Source: Schizochytrium sp. TIO01 (lineage: Eukaryota > Sar > Bigyra > Thraustochytrida > Thraustochytriidae). From it: DNA of 64,000 nucleotides. The translations under genes were made by a program, and so were the position numbers. Below, piece after piece: positions 33,504-43,700 of the stretch (position 1 is the stretch's first letter; each line of letters opens with the position of its first letter). The stretch covers positions 1,486,001 through 1,550,000 of the forward strand of contig SMSO01000035.1 in assembly GCA_004764695.1 (NCBI GenBank). Direction: 5' to 3'. The notes under the pieces are model-generated. The model was given only the letters and a program-made list of their open reading frames with translations. It was not told the DNA's origin and did no database searches.

Positions 33504-35900
33504 ATGGCCGACGATGCTGGACTTGCCTCAAAAGATGTGGATAAAGTCGACTCAACTAGCGCAAAGCTAACGTCGAATGACGATGGCGAAATCGATAATC
33601 GCAAAGACCAAACAAGAACCTCCGCGGAGTCGGGAAAAAACGAAGAAGGCGAGCATATCCAAGAGCAAGCCTCTGAAACTGGGAATTCCAAAGATGAAAT
33701 CAAAACTGACTCTGCTGGAGTTAAGAATGCAACAATTGCTCCATCGGGCACAATAATAAACGAAGGTCTTCAAAACAAAGACAGGATTCCGGGAAAAGAC
33801 AATGCTGGAGTGGAAGAAGAGAAGGTTTCTTATGTGAAGAAGGCGAGTGAAAGTGATGGAAGGCATCCATCCGAGGAAACTAAAACTACAGCGCCAGACC
33901 AACCTTCCAAACCAACTGAGGAATCCAGAGTTAACCTTGATACTGCTGCAGAAGCGACTGAAACCAAACAAGAAACGGAAAAGGTCGAAAGATTAGAGCT
34001 TACTCAATCTACAATAAACAGTGCAAACAAAGATAGTTCTAAAGACAATCAGGAAAAAGATGATGTGGATGATGACGAGGATGACGAAGAGCTTGGCGTA
34101 GTGACAACTGCAGCATCGCGGTTTCGCAAGCGTGCTGCTGCAAGGTTAAGGCGAGCAGTGATAGGTGGATCTACATCTAATTCCGTTCGTCGTACAGTAG
34201 AAGGTTCTGGTGATGTCAAAGATGGCCTACGAGACGGTGAAGATGGTACCGGGAGCTCAAACGAAGTAACAAATCAAGGCAAAAGTCTTGTAGAGATGGC
34301 CCGCGAGCTGCGTGCTAATCCTAATTATGAGGCTGAAAGACGCGCGGCGGAGGAGGCAAGGTTTGTAGCCCAGGTAAAGGCCCAACAGCTGGCTTTGGCA
34401 TCTGCCAAAGAACGTGCTACTGGAACTCGCTTTACGGAGCGACTTCAAACTGGATGGAAACCCACTCGCCGAATGCAAGCTCTGTCAGCTGAAGAGCGGC
34501 GTCAAATTCGCAAGGATAACCACATCTTGGTAGATGGAGCTGATGTGCCTCCCCCTGTGGACTCATTTTGGGCTATGCGTATCCCTCGTGTACTGGTCAA
34601 AGCGTTAATTAACAAGGGAATCAAAACCCCATCCCCCATTCAAATGCAAGGTCTTCCAGTTGCATTTAGTGGTCGAGACATGATTGGTATTGCCTTTACA
34701 GGTTCAGGTAAGACAATTACCTTCACGTTGCCTTTAGTTATTATGGCTCTTGGCATGGAAATGCGGGAACCTGTTGTCGGTAGTGAAGGACCTTTTGGTA
34801 TTATCATGGGACCTTCGCGTGAACTGCAAGCCCAAACTTATGAAGTTATTCAAGGTTTTATTAAAGCGCTTTCAGACGATGGCTTTCCAGAGCTGCGTGC
34901 TATTCTTGCCATTGGAGGCCAAGACAAGCGGGAGCAACTTGGTGACTATGAGAAGCGTGGTGCGCACATCGTAGTTGGAACCCCTGGTCGTATCATTGAT
35001 TTTTTGCAAAGAGGGCAACTTTACTTTGATGCATGCCGATATGTATGTTTGGACGAAAGTGATCGAATGATCTCAGAGTTCGACGAGGAGTTGCAGACTG
35101 TTCTGGGATATTGTAAACTGCAGCGCCAAATGCTTCTCTTTAGTGCAACAATGCCTACGCGTCTGGTTGAGTTTGCTCAGACCTCTTTGGTAGACCCTAT
35201 TACAGTGAATGCTAGTCGTGCTGGTGCAGCCAGCTTAAATGTGATTCAAGAGATTGAGTTTATGCGTGATGAAGCTCGCATTCCCCATCTCTTAAATACG
35301 CTGGGGAAGACCCCGCCTCCCGTTGTCATTTTTACTCAAAATAAGAAGGATGTCGACGATATTTATGAATACTTGCTTCTCAAGAGCGTTGAGGCAGTGG
35401 CCATTCATGGTGACAAATCTCAAGAGGAACGTAGTCTTGGTCTTAAGCAGTTCAAGACACATGTGAAGGATGTATTGGTAGCTACTGACGTGGCTGCCAA
35501 GGGTCTCGATATTGATAACATTCGTCATGTTATCAACTTTGACATGCCCAAGGAAATTGAGAATTATGTACATCGCATCGGTCGAACAGGTCGTGGTGGT
35601 AACACAGGTGTTGCAACAACTTACTTAAACAGTGCAACTAATACGTCTGTACTATTGGATCTGAAGCATCTTTTGCGCGAAGCAAATCAGCCAATTCCAC
35701 CTGTACTCCTCAAGATCGAGGATCCCTCAGAATACATTCATGCTGAAGATGGTGATGCTACAGGGGATACATCATGTGCATTCTGTGGTGGTTTGGGTCA
35801 TAGAATTACATCGTGTCCTGCGCTTGCTGAGAAGCGTCGTCGTGAGCAAGCAGCTACGGTTGATGTGGTTAACGGCGCAGCCTTTGGCGGAGACTATTAA
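33504..35900 (+). CDS. DDX41: DEAD-box RNA helicase DDX41 (Abstrakt)
   Basis: 798 aa. Residues 1-215 are a charged, low-complexity Lys/Glu/Ser/Thr region with an acidic patch (DDVDDDEDDEE). The helicase core follows: Q motif PSPIQMQGLPVAFSGRDMIG near 378, motif I TGSGKT with Lys403, motif Ia GPSRELQAQT, motif II DESD at 517-520, motif III SAT near 546, and motif VI YVHRIGRTGRGG near 686. The C-terminal CCHC zinc knuckle CAFCGGLGHRITSC (C758, C761, H766, C771) is the diagnostic feature of DDX41. DDX41/Abstrakt associates with the spliceosomal C complex and, in animals, also senses nucleic acid. Motif II has Ser where DDX41 normally has Ala; DExD variants are functional in related families. Its 3' end converges with threonine aldolase. 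Confidence 0.95.
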   Translation: MADDAGLASKDVDKVDSTSAKLTSNDDGEIDNRKDQTRTSAESGKNEEGEHIQEQASETGNSKDEIKTDSAGVKNATIAPSGTIINEGLQNKDRIPGKDNAGVEEEKVSYVKKASESDGRHPSEETKTTAPDQPSKPTEESRVNLDTAAEATETKQETEKVERLELTQSTINSANKDSSKDNQEKDDVDDDEDDEELGVVTTAASRFRKRAAARLRRAVIGGSTSNSVRRTVEGSGDVKDGLRDGEDGTGSSNEVTNQGKSLVEMARELRANPNYEAERRAAEEARFVAQVKAQQLALASAKERATGTRFTERLQTGWKPTRRMQALSAEERRQIRKDNHILVDGADVPPPVDSFWAMRIPRVLVKALINKGIKTPSPIQMQGLPVAFSGRDMIGIAFTGSGKTITFTLPLVIMALGMEMREPVVGSEGPFGIIMGPSRELQAQTYEVIQGFIKALSDDGFPELRAILAIGGQDKREQLGDYEKRGAHIVVGTPGRIIDFLQRGQLYFDACRYVCLDESDRMISEFDEELQTVLGYCKLQRQMLLFSATMPTRLVEFAQTSLVDPITVNASRAGAASLNVIQEIEFMRDEARIPHLLNTLGKTPPPVVIFTQNKKDVDDIYEYLLLKSVEAVAIHGDKSQEERSLGLKQFKTHVKDVLVATDVAAKGLDIDNIRHVINFDMPKEIENYVHRIGRTGRGGNTGVATTYLNSATNTSVLLDLKHLLREANQPIPPVLLKIEDPSEYIHAEDGDATGDTSCAFCGGLGHRITSCPALAEKRRREQAATVDVVNGAAFGGDY

Positions 35901-36139
35901 ATATTTGACAACAATATTAAACATGAGTAACGATATCCCTACTGATATTATTTTACATGCGCTCGATTTTCTACATTAACCAGCCAGCTATATTCTCTGC
36001 AGTTTTTTGTTTTTATTTAAATTTATAATGTATAAAATGTAGGTGTGTTCGTGGTGTAGTACAAGAGTGAAAAAAGCAAATTTTTGCTTAAAGATAACTT
36101 TGGAGACTAACAACAACCGCATGAAGAACCACGACATGA
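35901..36139. other. short convergent intergenic region
   Basis: 239 bp between the stop codons of the DDX41 (plus) and threonine aldolase (minus) genes. AT-rich with AATATT-type stretches; it presumably carries both polyadenylation sites, so the transcripts may overlap. Confidence 0.6.
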
Positions 36140-37318
36140 TCATTCGTGTTCATATTTTTGACATAGCTTGTGTAAAATCTGCAAGAACTCGTCGATATCA
36201 GACTCCTTGGTTGACCATTGAGTACACATGCGAAAGGCCACACGCTCGTTCTTTTTCGTTGCGTCCTCAAGAACCTTTTCAACACTTTCATGATCAGCTT
36301 CCGAATCAATGGGCTTGGCAGGTTGGTATGAAATCAAGGCAAGCTGAACACCCTTAGCAAGTAGACCATCAACGGCTGGCCTGGGCATGCTAACAAAGAC
36401 AATATTTACATCGGGCATATGCGCAAGAGTACATCCCGGAGTTTGATCGATGCCTTGCGCAAGTTGGGCTGCTCTGGTATTCGCGTTACGAGCTGCTCGA
36501 ATCCAAACGTCATCTTTTAAGTATGCACAGATCTGAGCTCCAAGGAAGCGCTGTTTTTCAAGGAGTAGGCCAGCACGTTTGCAGCGGAATTTAAGCTCAC
36601 GCACGATGTGCTTGGCTGAAGCAAAGACGATGAGGGCTTCAGCGCAAAAGGTGCCATTTTTAGTTGTTCCAAACGAAAGAACATCTACACCTACTTGCCA
36701 AGACATTGCTGCGGGCGTTATAGGGCCTTCACCTTCCTCAACTCTTTCCTGCAATGTCGCTAAGGCGTTGGCAAAACGTGCACCGTCCATATGCACCATG
36801 AGACCGTGTTCATGAGCCAGCTTGCAAATTTCTTGAATCTGGGACAAAGTATACACAGCACCACCTTCTGTGGGCTGTGTAATGGACACAACGCGTGGTT
36901 CACATTCGTGTGGAAACTTGGCATGCGTTTTCATCTTTTCGAGACGCTGTGCAAGTTTGTCGCAGCAAATTCTACCTTGAGCATCGACGGGCAGTCCTTC
37001 AAGACGCGCACCGCCAGTATAAGACTCGACAGCGTTGCATTCACTTGTGACAATGTGGGCATTGTTCGCACAAAGAATTGCACCGTACGGAGGGCACATG
37101 GACGCTAAAGCAAGAGAGTTTGAGGCAGTTCCGTTGGTGATAAGAGAAACATCAGCTTCTGCATCTTCAAATACCTCTTGAAGTGCCTGAGATGCAGCTG
37201 CTGTCCAATCATCGCTTCCGTATGAAGGTGCTGTGCCTCCCTCTGGGCCCATAGTTGAGGTTACTGCCGCAAGAACCTCCGGCAGAGCTCCTGCAACATG
37301 ATCCGCTCGGAAATCCAT
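36140..37318 (-). CDS. L-threonine aldolase (low-specificity, PLP-dependent)
   Basis: 392 aa, complete from ATG. It belongs to the beta-eliminating lyase/threonine aldolase group of fold type I PLP enzymes, which split L-threonine (or L-allo-threonine) into glycine and acetaldehyde. Landmarks: MDFRADHVAG at the N-terminus, where the family has FRSDT; the FITNGTASN-type loop (SLITNGTASNSLAL); NAHIVTSECNAVE; the HMDGARFANAL segment with the PLP-ring Asp; and the Schiff-base lysine in SFGTTKNGTFCAEA (about Lys220). The usual FRSDT is here FRADH. No targeting peptide is evident, so the enzyme is probably cytosolic. It shares a 230-bp divergent promoter with the phytochelatin synthase gene. Confidence 0.9.
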   Translation of the reverse strand: MDFRADHVAGALPEVLAAVTSTMGPEGGTAPSYGSDDWTAAASQALQEVFEDAEADVSLITNGTASNSLALASMCPPYGAILCANNAHIVTSECNAVESYTGGARLEGLPVDAQGRICCDKLAQRLEKMKTHAKFPHECEPRVVSITQPTEGGAVYTLSQIQEICKLAHEHGLMVHMDGARFANALATLQERVEEGEGPITPAAMSWQVGVDVLSFGTTKNGTFCAEALIVFASAKHIVRELKFRCKRAGLLLEKQRFLGAQICAYLKDDVWIRAARNANTRAAQLAQGIDQTPGCTLAHMPDVNIVFVSMPRPAVDGLLAKGVQLALISYQPAKPIDSEADHESVEKVLEDATKKNERVAFRMCTQWSTKESDIDEFLQILHKLCQKYEHE

Positions 37319-37548
37319 TCTACGTCTAATTTCTTTTAGAATAGTTCAATACTTCAGATGCTACCGACAGTTAGGTCTTTGCCGCTCCGAAATTGATTTC
37401 GAGGTTTGGTGTTGGCTCGATCTTTCGATGGTCAACCAAATAAAGGACACTAATGCTACGCTTGCTTTTCTGCTTTTTGATCACTGACAAAACCTTAAAG
37501 AGCCTTCTACCCTGCTTTCGAACGTCGAGTTCCACGAGACTTCTCTAG
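37319..37548. promoter_or_regulatory. bidirectional promoter, threonine aldolase / phytochelatin synthase
   Basis: 230 bp separate the two start codons, so both promoters must overlap. No classic metal-response element was recognised by eye. Confidence 0.6.
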
Positions 37549-38679
37549 ATGAACGACTGCACTCTTTCCAGTCTGGAGCGAGTCTTTCGCAAGCAAGTTG
37601 GCGACACTGCGTGTGGCCTCGCCTCTCTAGCGATCGTTGTGGATGCTCTAAGGCTGGAAGAATCTTCAAGAACTGGGCAAGAGTGTGCAAACGAGACACA
37701 AAACGCTTTGCCAGGCAACGCTGCGCGAACAGAGATTCTCACAAATCAAGATAATAGCTCAAGCAGTTTCTTTGTGGAAGGCAATGACGGGACTTCGGCT
37801 TCCGAAGTTGACTCAAGGCAAGTGAATTCGGCAGGCTTGGATCATCATCATCATCAACAACGAGTCAACAAAGATAGTAATGAAGTGTTCCCGGAACAAG
37901 TGACTGAAGATGATATGCTTTCGTGGCAACGTTCAGAGTTTGAAGGCGGGGGGCACAAAATTGATGAGGCGCGATTGAAGACATGCGGGTTGACCATGGC
38001 TGGGCTTTCTAGATTGGCATGGAATAATGGTATTCCACACGCGTGTTGTTATGCAGATGGATTTTCTGGAATTGACGAGTTCCGCGAAACCTTACAAAAT
38101 GCTTTAGAGAGTAGATGTAAGGTCATTTTGAACTATCAAATGACAATTGCAGGGCAAAGCCCGTTTGGTGGGCATTTCTCGCCGGTGGAGCGCTATGATC
38201 CAGAGCGAGATGCCTTTCGTATTCTCGACGTTTGGAAACTGACTCCAACAGATGATTACTGGGCAGACACCGAACGTTTATGGAACGCAGTTTCTGACAA
38301 GGACTCGAATTCCAAGAGATGCCGCGGCTTCATTGTTTTCCCTCCAGCCCTAGTTAAATGTCTCAATGCTGCGCCTGTGCATCGTCCTAAAGACATTGTT
38401 AAATCTAATGACCCAAAAATTCTCGAAGTAATGTGGAACATGATTACAGATGAAAACAAGAAAAAAAGATGTGTACAAGCTGAGTACTCTGTTGGCGTAC
38501 GCTTACCCAATGGTGAATTTGCGGCGGTGTTAAGAAAAGAGAATGGTGCACAATGTTTAGATGTGGACCATAACATTACAGCTCCCACTTCTACAACAGA
38601 AGATTATCAGGTTGAAAGCGAGGTGGGTGCTAAGTTAGATCTTCTCAATGCCCTCCATGAATTGTGGCCATATATTTGA
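37549..38679 (+). CDS. PCS: phytochelatin synthase (glutathione gamma-glutamylcysteinyltransferase)
   Basis: 376 aa. A papain-fold transpeptidase that makes metal-binding phytochelatins from glutathione, releasing glycine. The catalytic triad is visible: Cys22 in DTACGLASLAIV, His209 in GGHFSPVERYD and Asp227 in ILDVWK. The His-to-Asp spacing of 18 equals that of Arabidopsis PCS1 (His162, Asp180). The Cys-to-His distance is 187 residues against 106 in Arabidopsis; the excess is a polar, low-complexity insertion at about 42-125 that includes a DHHHHQQ cluster. The segment before the catalytic Cys is short. The C-terminal part beyond about residue 250 is poorly conserved and contains few Cys, unlike the Cys-rich regulatory domain of plant enzymes. 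It likely confers heavy-metal tolerance or acts in glutathione-conjugate turnover. Confidence 0.88.
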   Translation: MNDCTLSSLERVFRKQVGDTACGLASLAIVVDALRLEESSRTGQECANETQNALPGNAARTEILTNQDNSSSSFFVEGNDGTSASEVDSRQVNSAGLDHHHHQQRVNKDSNEVFPEQVTEDDMLSWQRSEFEGGGHKIDEARLKTCGLTMAGLSRLAWNNGIPHACCYADGFSGIDEFRETLQNALESRCKVILNYQMTIAGQSPFGGHFSPVERYDPERDAFRILDVWKLTPTDDYWADTERLWNAVSDKDSNSKRCRGFIVFPPALVKCLNAAPVHRPKDIVKSNDPKILEVMWNMITDENKKKRCVQAEYSVGVRLPNGEFAAVLRKENGAQCLDVDHNITAPTSTTEDYQVESEVGAKLDLLNALHELWPYI

Positions 38680-39480
38680 TTCTAGTAAAGTTAGTTTTTT
38701 CCATGGCTGTACATAAATATTTTCAATGCATTTTATTTGTTGTTGATTATTCCTTTCATTGTATGAAAATCACTTTCAATTTCAAGCCAGATATCCTCTC
38801 CAAGAAGATGATCAAAGAAGTAAATTGCATAGTTTTCAAAGTGATTTGTCGATTTACTTGATTTTATTTTTCATTGCGGGAGACAATGAGGAACAAATTC
38901 GGTCACATCATTCTCACAGACGTTTCGTTTTCATCTTTTCGCTGAGAGTGTCTCGTCGTATATCTGAGAAAAATCAAATGAACTCTGTGGCCTCTGTTTT
39001 GGAATTTTCCAAGTCTCGTCGTTTGTAGATTGCCTTTAATCAATCGAGCACACAAGGTTGGCTGTTGCCTGCTCCCGAGGAACCAGATCTGCCTGAATTT
39101 GCACGACCAACCCACACAAAAGGATGCAACCTCTATCAGTCCAATGTTAAAGACGTGGTTTCGAGAGACATCCCGATGCATACTTTCATTCACCCTCAGA
39201 TTCTCTCCCACCTTGAGTTGGTTTTGGCTTCAATAAGTTCTATCTCTCATCCTCTTTAGAACTTTACAATCAATTTTACCTTCTTGAGATATTGAGTATG
39301 GTGGGGAGCACTAGGTAAGTACTAGTATATACTACAGCTTAGGGTCGAGAAGCAAATCCCAAATCCAACTCGCAGGCTTCCTGTGTACCAACTCCGCCAG
39401 AACTCCGCGAGCTCGGATTTGCTTGCGCAAACGTGAGGACGCGGCGCAGAGCTCGGTGCGAGGCTCCATCCGCGGTACCA
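38680..39480. other. intergenic region
   Basis: 800 bp between the phytochelatin synthase stop and the start of the sphingomyelin-synthase-type gene, both on the plus strand. The first half is AT-rich. No frame here is recognised. Confidence 0.55.
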
Positions 39481-40446
39481 ATGCGGTCCGTGGACACTGC
39501 GTACGATGGTGAGAGCGAAGACGAATCGTCTAGTACGCCAGTACGCCGTATGGTGAACCGCACATCGAGCGTATGGAGCGTGTCCTCACTTTACACTGAC
39601 GGAGGCACCGTTGTCAGCGAGGCTCTTTCAATCTGTGGAGGATTCAAATGGCGCCTACATGAAGAGCTCTACCTCTTGCGGCAGCAATGGATCTACATCG
39701 CTCGCAATTTTGTGGTATTGTTTTACCTAACGCCCGTGCTCTTCATGAATCTGGCATTCTACCGATATCCAGAAGATCTTGCGAATAAAAGACTCCCTGA
39801 TCTGGGCCACGTTGCGATTCCTGAGATGAACTCAGATGCTACAGACTCTGGCCTTGTTGAGCTCCCGATGTATGTCGTGAGCTTGGCCACGGCGGTGATG
39901 TGCCTCTCGCTGTTTGTAAACAATACGAGCGCTGGCACGCGAAATCCGAAGCCAAATTTAGTCAATGTTGTGCTTCGTACGAGTACAGTCATTGCGCTCG
40001 GGCAGACCATGCGTGGAGGTATGTATCTTGTGACAGCAATTCCAGGCTCGGCAGATCGATGTCTGAAAGACGCACACCCGGAACAATATAAACCAAGTTT
40101 CTCGGAGATCTTCTACAAGTTTGGTGATGTCTATCATAATTGTGGTGACCTCATGTTTTCAGGCCATATGCTATTGATGCTTTCGCTAACAATGTCTTTG
40201 TATCATTATGGAGAGTCGGCCTTTTGGATCTCTCCTCGCCGCAACCGAGCCCTGCTCACGATCTATCTGCTCCTATGTGTGCTGCAAACAGTTCTAATTT
40301 TGGCTGCGCGACACCACTACACATCTGATGTGGTTGTGGCCTGGTATATCTCCCCTTTGCTTTGGTATTACCATTCTACGCTGTTGCATCGGCGCGATAA
40401 AAAGCCTGATCTCGATGCAATTGCACAATCTGTTCTCAAAGTTTGA
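39481..40446 (+). CDS. sphingomyelin synthase-type membrane phosphotransferase (PAP2_C family)
   Basis: 321 aa from the ATG at 39481; the open frame begins at a GTG (39433), which I do not use. A Ser-rich cytosolic N-terminus of about 70 residues is followed by about six membrane segments. Two family motifs are clear: CGDLMFSGHMLL (Cys221, His229), corresponding to domain D3 of sphingomyelin synthases, and ARHHYTSDVVVAWYIS (His279, Asp283), corresponding to D4. They supply the His-His-Asp triad that transfers a phospho-headgroup to ceramide. The D1 segment is NKRLPDLGH (PLPD in animals). The product could be sphingomyelin, inositol-phosphoceramide or ceramide phosphoethanolamine; the sequence does not decide this. 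It acts in the Golgi or plasma membrane. No SAM domain is present. Confidence 0.85.
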   Translation: MRSVDTAYDGESEDESSSTPVRRMVNRTSSVWSVSSLYTDGGTVVSEALSICGGFKWRLHEELYLLRQQWIYIARNFVVLFYLTPVLFMNLAFYRYPEDLANKRLPDLGHVAIPEMNSDATDSGLVELPMYVVSLATAVMCLSLFVNNTSAGTRNPKPNLVNVVLRTSTVIALGQTMRGGMYLVTAIPGSADRCLKDAHPEQYKPSFSEIFYKFGDVYHNCGDLMFSGHMLLMLSLTMSLYHYGESAFWISPRRNRALLTIYLLLCVLQTVLILAARHHYTSDVVVAWYISPLLWYYHSTLLHRRDKKPDLDAIAQSVLKV

Positions 40447-43400
40447 TTAATATGGCGCTGAAGTCTCAGTTGTTTATAGGCTTTTCTTTGGGCTCTTCAA
40501 GTACTTGCCAGTGATGGCTTGAGGGTTCAATTTCTACTGCTGTAGTACACTAGCTGCATTTCTTCTATGATAAGGAAACGCAAAGATTAAGAGAACGGGC
40601 TTCTCAGTAAAACATTGCATTCATAAACCTGTTTTTTTGTCTTTATCTTCGGCAGTTTTTATTGTTCCTTGTTATCAACCTTCCTTTTTTTTAATATTCT
40701 GTCTAGGTCTTCTATCACATTAGCAATTCATGTTCACATGTTACAACACCTGTTCTTCATATCATTTCTGTCCTTGGATGACGCAAAAACTTATCTATCC
40801 ATAGCTACAAAAAAGGAAACATTGAAGAGTATGGAAACTTCACCAAGGGAAACACAGAAATTCTAAAACTAAAGCAACTTTGAACAACTGTGCTCAGCAG
40901 GATGCAGATGTTATACAACTGATCACCCCAAAGGATTTAAAACTTCATTTAGAGAAAATTGATGTTATAACTACCTAGTCGATGGCTCAACGCACCTGGG
41001 AAATTGCCTAGTAGCTTCTATCATTAGTGCAGTTTAATTCTATATCAAAGTGTGAAATTGTGTGCGAATCCATTGTGGGTACCTAGTCAGGCCATCTATA
41101 TATTAGCTTATGAAGTATTCAGACTTTTAAGAGTAGCACTTACCAGGGCAATGCCCATTTAAAGGCCTTGCAATGTCTGTACCATTTGAAAAACACAGAC
41201 AATATTTTAAGCCCGACGATCACGTTTCTCACACCTGTAAAAGTGCATGTCCTTTTACATATAAGAGCATAATTATCTATAATCAAATTATTGGATAAAG
41301 AGTGTTGGTGAAGTAAAACAAAGTAGGTTTTATAGAAACCAACACGAGGCTGGTAATCTCAACAGACTACCTTGGGCTAGTACAATATTGCATCTAAATA
41401 TTCGAATCTCGAGATTCGAAATCCCTGAAATCCAAACAAAACAGAAATTACCTTTTTGAAAAAAACAAATTTTAGAAAATACAAAAAAAAAAGAACTGCT
41501 ATTCTGTTTCAATCATGGTTTTTTCAAGTTAGTGTTGAGTGACAACAACAGAAGAGCTGCATCTAGCATTTGAGGACTATAGAAGTTAGCAATCTCTAAA
41601 AATCAAATAAAAATCTCAGTTTCTATAGATGGCTTTATTAGAGTTTGGCGGACTTCGACATCAAGCATCATATCATATGGCTGCCAACCCTAAACTAAAC
41701 CAGGAGCAATAGTCAGTCACAAACAATCTCTCTATGGCTTCGATATGATTAATAATATCCAGATATTTCTTGCCTCGCACAACATTATCCTGTTCGCACA
41801 AATATGCGAAACAGCAAGCCCATACTCAGTTGCTCAGCTAGATCATTCCATTGTTCGAGAAACCAAACTATAGCTTTTCCTTTTTTAGTGGGCGACAAGA
41901 AGGATCAGAGTTAAAGTTGCACGATTGATTATTTGCTGTGAACTGATTAAGGCCTTTTAATTTCCAGAAAATGGCCTATCGCGTCACTTTCATCTTGGGC
42001 AACACTTTCTCGAGTGCCCCGCCCCACTCCATAGCGAAAGTCTTGAAGCTATTGCTCACCTAGCTAGAGACGACTTTAAATAGGCCATACAAGACCAGAC
42101 CTCCTGATCGTAGATTTGCCCGATTCACAGAGACCTGCCACGAGCTGTAAAATCTCTACTTGTTTGATTGCCGTTCATAGTAGAATATTTGGAGCGCCGA
42201 TGAGCACGAACTATGGTTATTGAAGTTGAAAGCTGGCGGCTTGGGTGGCGTGAATACGCTTATTCAGTTGTGCCAAACTGTCTTGCAAGCGACTTGGCAG
42301 CCTTGACATAACCTAGTCCATTTGCCGTGCTTAAGAAGATGAGTCAAAGGAAAAGCTTGCGCCTTGACTATCATAGGTGAAACAGTTTTCATAAACTCTA
42401 TGCATCTTCAATTCGGCTCCTGTTTACTCTGCAGTGCTACAATGCGCTCAATGGCCAAAACACGTACTCTGAGCTCTTGTCTTTCACAGGAGGGTGTCGA
42501 GATGCAGATCATTCTTTGGTGTTAGCACCGTGGTGGTTGGTGGGCTCGCTCTCTGTGATGGATATGACTGACTTAAGCAGACAAGCCGTTATAAGCCATG
42601 TCTTGTCTTATCCCTCATTTTATAAATTAGAGTCCTGCCTGGAAAAGATATCTTGCATTGTCGTTGATATCTCAATCAGCCTCGGAAAGTAGGTTGCGAT
42701 GCTCTTCACACGCTAGGAGCCAGTTTGAAACACTTCAAAGTTAGAACACCAGAATTGACTTTTGTTGGCACAACTCTTCATCTTGAGCTACTGGAGGATC
42801 AAGCCTTAGAAATTGACTATTTGTCAAGAGGTATGCACGCATCAACTTATTGCTATCAACACATTGGTGTCTCAATCAGAAAAGCATCAGGAGCGAACAA
42901 ATGTACAGGAAAATGGTCGAAATTACGAAAATCTCTCGGCCATGAGACTTCTTGCAAGGAAAGAAGAACCATGTACCTGTGATACCGGAAACAACAGAGA
43001 GGATTATCTGAAAATGACAAATTTGGCGATAATGCGAGGATGTCATAGCATACTGAAGGTGGTTTCAGGTCGCTTGCAGAGCCTCGCCATTATATGCGGT
43101 CGTCACAACAATCATCAAACGCTTACAACGGTAGATTCTATCATCAGCAGCAGAAGCAGCAATAACAGCAACGACGACGACGGGCGGCAATATGTCTAAA
43201 GAATTAGCCATCACTCATGAATCACAATGGCACCAAAGTTCCCCTCCAATCACTGAAGCTTCATGAGAGAAAGCCACGAAGATGAGTCTACTACCACTGC
43301 TACCTATCTACTAGCTGTGCATAATTCTACCTCTTTTACCATTCCACTCCTACAAGGTCAGTTTACCGCAGAGACCGTTGCAGTCCCACGCACAGGAAGC

Positions 43401-43700
43401 AAGTCAAGCCAACAACGACGGCAACTACGAAGACATTTCCTCAGAGCATATAAGGTTGAGTATTCTCTAGCTAGAAAGGAGTCGCTTAGCCTCATATTAC
43501 CTGTTACTATCTTCCTTAGCACTTTGGGAATAGTATCAGTATTAGGAGTATCTATGTCCCTTCACTTGCGGCAGTGCTATCGAACAACAATGAATGGCAG
43601 GCATGGAATCATCTGCCAACGAATCATCATATGATCTATGATGACTGCCATGGTGATTTTACTATCATTACCCTCCACCAGCTATTAGAATAAGTCTCAA
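40447..43700. other. gene-free region, first third of a 10-kb gap
   Basis: AT-rich DNA with no recognised gene. Frames at 42813-43199 and 43263-43634 reach 123-128 aa; the latter has one hydrophobic segment (SLILPVTIFLSTLGIVSVLG), but neither resembles a known family. Confidence 0.5.

Noticed and set aside
43263-43634. 123-aa frame with one hydrophobic segment
   Set aside because: No similarity recognised and no coding signal beyond an open frame in a gene-free area.
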